This document shows, one piece after another, positions 6,515-8,434 of a stretch of DNA of 8,434 nucleotides; the stretch's first letter is position 1; every line of letters starts with the position of its first letter. The stretch spans positions 1-8,434 of the forward strand of contig CAMCUJ010000045.1 of NCBI GenBank assembly GCA_945878965.1, given 5' to 3'. The DNA comes from an uncultured Clostridia bacterium (lineage in GTDB: Bacteria; Bacillota; Clostridia; Monoglobales; Monoglobaceae). A program made the position numbers and the translations under genes. Under the pieces are notes generated by a model. That model had not been told where the DNA came from. It did no database searches and saw only the letters and a program-made list of their open reading frames with translations.

Positions 6515-6544
6515 AATATAAAATTTTTATAACATCAATTTCAA
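6515..6544 (-). promoter_or_regulatory. Candidate promoter of yeiH
   Basis: On the - strand TTGAAA (6544-6539) is followed after 18 nt by TATATT (6520-6515); both match consensus at 5 of 6 positions. The region is about 14% GC by hand count, so other hexamer pairs of similar quality may exist, and this assignment is tentative. Confidence 0.35.
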
Positions 6545-6578
6545 AATAAGAATACAATATAAGTATATAACCTATAAT

Positions 6579-6675
6579 GCAGGCACTGTCACCAATATTG
6601 CAAGTCATTTTCGTAATATCAGCAGAGCTGACCGACACAGCTTCTTACGTCGGCTCAATGCCGCCGTGGAAAAAG
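6579..6675. other. Structured GC-rich intergenic block between gatB and yeiH
   Basis: These 97 bases directly after the gatB stop are about 49% GC by hand count, whereas the next 120 bases are about 14%. Two hairpins are visible. ATATTGC pairs with GTAATAT (with a G-T wobble) around 6595-6621, and CCGAC pairs with GTCGG around an 11-nt loop near 6633-6653, followed by GGC-ATTGA-GCC. No T run follows, so gatB has no classical terminator here. A + strand frame (6577-6753, 58 codons) runs through it into antisense of gatB, but has no Shine-Dalgarno site. It may be a dispersed repeat, a structured 3' end or a remnant. Confidence 0.45.
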
Positions 6676-8112
6676 TTACTGCTTAGGCTCTCTTTCTTTA
6701 AGTGCTTTCTCGATGTATTCCTTTACAGACATAGGTGTTGCCTTACCACGTAAAGCCCTGTTTGCCTGTCCCATAAAGAACCCGAATACATTGGTCTTGC
6801 CGTTAAAGTAATCTGCAATTAAATCCGGTCTTTCATCAAGAAGCTTATCCACAACCTCAGAAATTGCACTTGTATCCTCAACTACTATATAATTCTTAGC
6901 CTTTGCAATCTCCATAGGGTCGCCGCCCTCTTCAAACATTACTCGGATTATGTCCTTTGCATCGTTTCTGTTTACAACATTAGTTTCAGACATTTCCACA
7001 ATCTTCGCAAAATCCTTTGCAGCTATTGGTATCTCCTCTGCATCTGTATCCTTAACTCGTCGCATTATCTCAGTTAAGAACATATTAGCAACCTTTTTGT
7101 ACTCAGGATAAATTGCAACAGTTTCATCATAGAAATCCGATAAATATTTTTCAAGTGTTATAACTCTTGCATCTTCCTCTGAAAGCTTGTAGTCATTTAC
7201 ATACTTTGCTACTTTTTCGTGTGGAAGAAGCGGAATGTCTTTTCTTATATTTTCTATATCCTCATCAGTAAATGTTACAGCAAGAATATCAGGTTCAGGG
7301 AAATATCTGTAATCGTTAGCATTTTCCTTAGTTCTGAGCGGTTTTGTAATTCCCATGGCGTCATCGAACTTTCGTGTTTCCTGAACGTTCTTTTCTCCGT
7401 CCTCCAAAAGCTCTGTCTGACGTTCTATCTCATATTCTATCGCTCTTTGAATTCCACGCATTGAATTCATATTTTTAATTTCGGTTCTCTCACCAAACTT
7501 ATCTGATCCAAATTCTCTTAGCGATATATTTACATCGGCTCTTATAGAACCCTCCTGCATCTTAGCGTCACAAACTCCAAGATACTTAAGATAAAGTCCG
7601 ATTTTTGATACGAACTCTGCCGCTTCCTCCGCCGAACGAATATCCGGCTCAGTTACAATCTCTATAAGCGGAACACTGCATCGATTATAGTTTGCAAGGC
7701 TCTCGCCGTGATAATCATCGTGAATAAGCTTTCCGGCATCCTCCTCAAGATGTATTCTGTTAATTCTTACAACATTTCCTGTTGAAAGCTCCAATTTACC
7801 GTTAAGACAAAGCGGTAAATCAAGCTGCGAAATCTGATATGCCTTCGGCAAATCCGGATAGAAATAATTCTTACGGTCAAATCTTGAATATCTGTTTATA
7901 TCACATCCAAATGTAAGTCCGGCACGTACCGCAAATTCAACCGCCGCCTTATTGATTATAGGAAGCGCTCCCGGCTGACCTGTACATCTCGGGCATATAT
8001 GTGTATTGGTCTCTCCTCCAAATTCAGCACTACAGCTGCAAAAAACCTTAGTGTTTGTTGAAAGCTCGGCATGAATTTCAAGACCTATTACTGTTTCGTA
8101 TTTTTTACTCAT
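6676..8112 (-). CDS. gatB: Asp-tRNA(Asn)/Glu-tRNA(Gln) amidotransferase subunit B
   Basis: The tRNA-binding and kinase subunit of GatCAB, which activates misacylated Glu-tRNA(Gln) or Asp-tRNA(Asn) and converts it, using ammonia from GatA, to Gln-tRNA or Asn-tRNA; cytoplasmic. The length of 478 residues is standard. Signatures in order: YETVIGLEIHAEL at the N-terminus, zinc-binding cysteines C25, C27, C40 and C43 (FCSCS and CPRCTGQPG), YPDLPKAYQISQ, HLEEDAGKL, EIVTEPDIRS, MQEGSIRADVNIS and NDYRYFPEPD. The helical GatB/YqeY-type tail (from about 330) ends in FFMGQANRALRGKATP. All look intact. The start at 8112 has only a weak Shine-Dalgarno site (GGA, 8 nt upstream). It lies 77 nt after gatA on the same strand, a wide gap for this operon, containing a hairpin. 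Translation may depend on coupling or on that leader. gatC is expected upstream of gatA. Confidence 0.97.
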   Translation of the reverse strand: MSKKYETVIGLEIHAELSTNTKVFCSCSAEFGGETNTHICPRCTGQPGALPIINKAAVEFAVRAGLTFGCDINRYSRFDRKNYFYPDLPKAYQISQLDLPLCLNGKLELSTGNVVRINRIHLEEDAGKLIHDDYHGESLANYNRCSVPLIEIVTEPDIRSAEEAAEFVSKIGLYLKYLGVCDAKMQEGSIRADVNISLREFGSDKFGERTEIKNMNSMRGIQRAIEYEIERQTELLEDGEKNVQETRKFDDAMGITKPLRTKENANDYRYFPEPDILAVTFTDEDIENIRKDIPLLPHEKVAKYVNDYKLSEEDARVITLEKYLSDFYDETVAIYPEYKKVANMFLTEIMRRVKDTDAEEIPIAAKDFAKIVEMSETNVVNRNDAKDIIRVMFEEGGDPMEIAKAKNYIVVEDTSAISEVVDKLLDERPDLIADYFNGKTNVFGFFMGQANRALRGKATPMSVKEYIEKALKEREPKQ

Positions 8113-8133
8113 AGTTTTATTCCAAGCCTTTCC

Positions 8134-8171
8134 GTCCGTATTGATGATTTAGATTTAAATCTTAAACGGAC
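8134..8171. repeat. Hairpin in the gatA-gatB gap
   Basis: GTCCGT (8134-8139) pairs with ACGGAC (8166-8171), and inside it AGATTTAAATCT (8151-8162) is a perfect 12-nt palindrome. The arms are separated by an asymmetric internal loop. The structure ends just before the weak gatB ribosome-binding region and about 18 nt after the gatA stop. No T run follows, so it is not an obvious terminator. It might affect gatB translation or mark an mRNA processing site. Confidence 0.5.
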
Positions 8172-8189
8172 TGATTTAATTTCTTATTC

Positions 8190-8434
8190 CTATTTACTCT
8201 CAATTCTCTTAAACTGTTTTTCAAAGCAGTCTGCAAACTGAATTACCTTAGCATCGTCAAAATGCTTAGCAGATATGGACATTCCAATCGGCATACCGTT
8301 TTTGTCATATCCGCAGGTTGTATTAATCGCAGGAATTCCGACGATGTTTGCAGTTACCGTACAGATATCGGCAAGATACATCTTTACAGGGTCATCAATA
8401 TTTTCATTGCACTTATATGCAGTTGTAGGTGCTG
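8190..8434 (-). CDS. gatA: Glutamyl/aspartyl-tRNA amidotransferase subunit A, C-terminal end (partial)
   Basis: The glutaminase subunit of GatCAB, an amidase-signature protein that releases ammonia from glutamine and passes it to GatB. Only the last 80 or so codons are in the window, and the frame runs open to the right edge. The visible sequence starts APTTAYK and continues DDPVKMYLADICTV, GIPAINTTCGYDKNGMPIGM and a closing helix to IESK, matching the usual GatA C-terminus (a DDP, MYL-DI, G-PAI, G-P-G pattern). The catalytic Lys-Ser-Ser triad lies further upstream and cannot be checked. An internal ATG at 8381 is not the true start, because the family sequence continues before it. The stop is TAA at 8192-8190, and gatB follows on the same strand. 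Confidence 0.95.
   Translation of the reverse strand, partial: APTTAYKCNENIDDPVKMYLADICTVTANIVGIPAINTTCGYDKNGMPIGMSISAKHFDDAKVIQFADCFEKQFKRIESK

Noticed and set aside
6577..6753. A 58-codon + strand ORF starting MQALSPILQ
   Set aside because: Not called as a gene: no ribosome-binding site, and its second half is antisense to the conserved gatB end. The underlying DNA block is kept as a finding.

Overview
The window reads as ordinary low-GC chromosomal DNA from a Firmicute, most likely an anaerobic member of the Clostridia. The evidence is strong purine-rich Shine-Dalgarno sites, A/T-rich codon choice, a ThiH-then-TenI thiazole gene order, a DacF-like carboxypeptidase and a GatA-GatB amidotransferase. 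No tRNA, rRNA, CRISPR array, transposase or phage gene is visible. I cannot name a genus.

Layout: positions 1-1467 (+ strand) hold the end of a thiamin-thiazole operon: a 5'-truncated thiH overlapping by 8 nt a gene that looks like the thiazole tautomerase tenI rather than thiE. A hairpin at 1479-1507 separates this convergently from the rest. Everything else is on the - strand. Reading each gene in its own direction, from the right edge: the end of gatA, complete gatB, a YeiH/UPF0324 membrane protein, a cytoplasmic family 3 glycoside hydrolase, and a secreted D-Ala-D-Ala carboxypeptidase. gatA and gatB are one unit. The last three genes each have their own upstream region with a possible promoter, so they look like separate transcription units without a common pathway.

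For dacF and the glycoside hydrolase, the longest possible reading frame begins at a GTG lying in or against the Shine-Dalgarno site. The better starts are ATGs at 2724 and 5155.

I found no convincing new multi-gene system. The less explained material is intergenic. It includes a GC-rich block (about 73% GC over 3001-3030) and a 27-nt near-perfect palindrome after the glycoside hydrolase, within a frame that could encode a 54-residue single-helix membrane peptide. There is also a 97-nt block of about 49% GC with two tandem hairpins between gatB and yeiH, abutting DNA of about 14% GC. Others are an 8-bp inverted repeat in the yeiH leader and a hairpin in the unusually wide gatA-gatB gap. The first two blocks could be dispersed genomic repeats; only a whole-genome search would tell.
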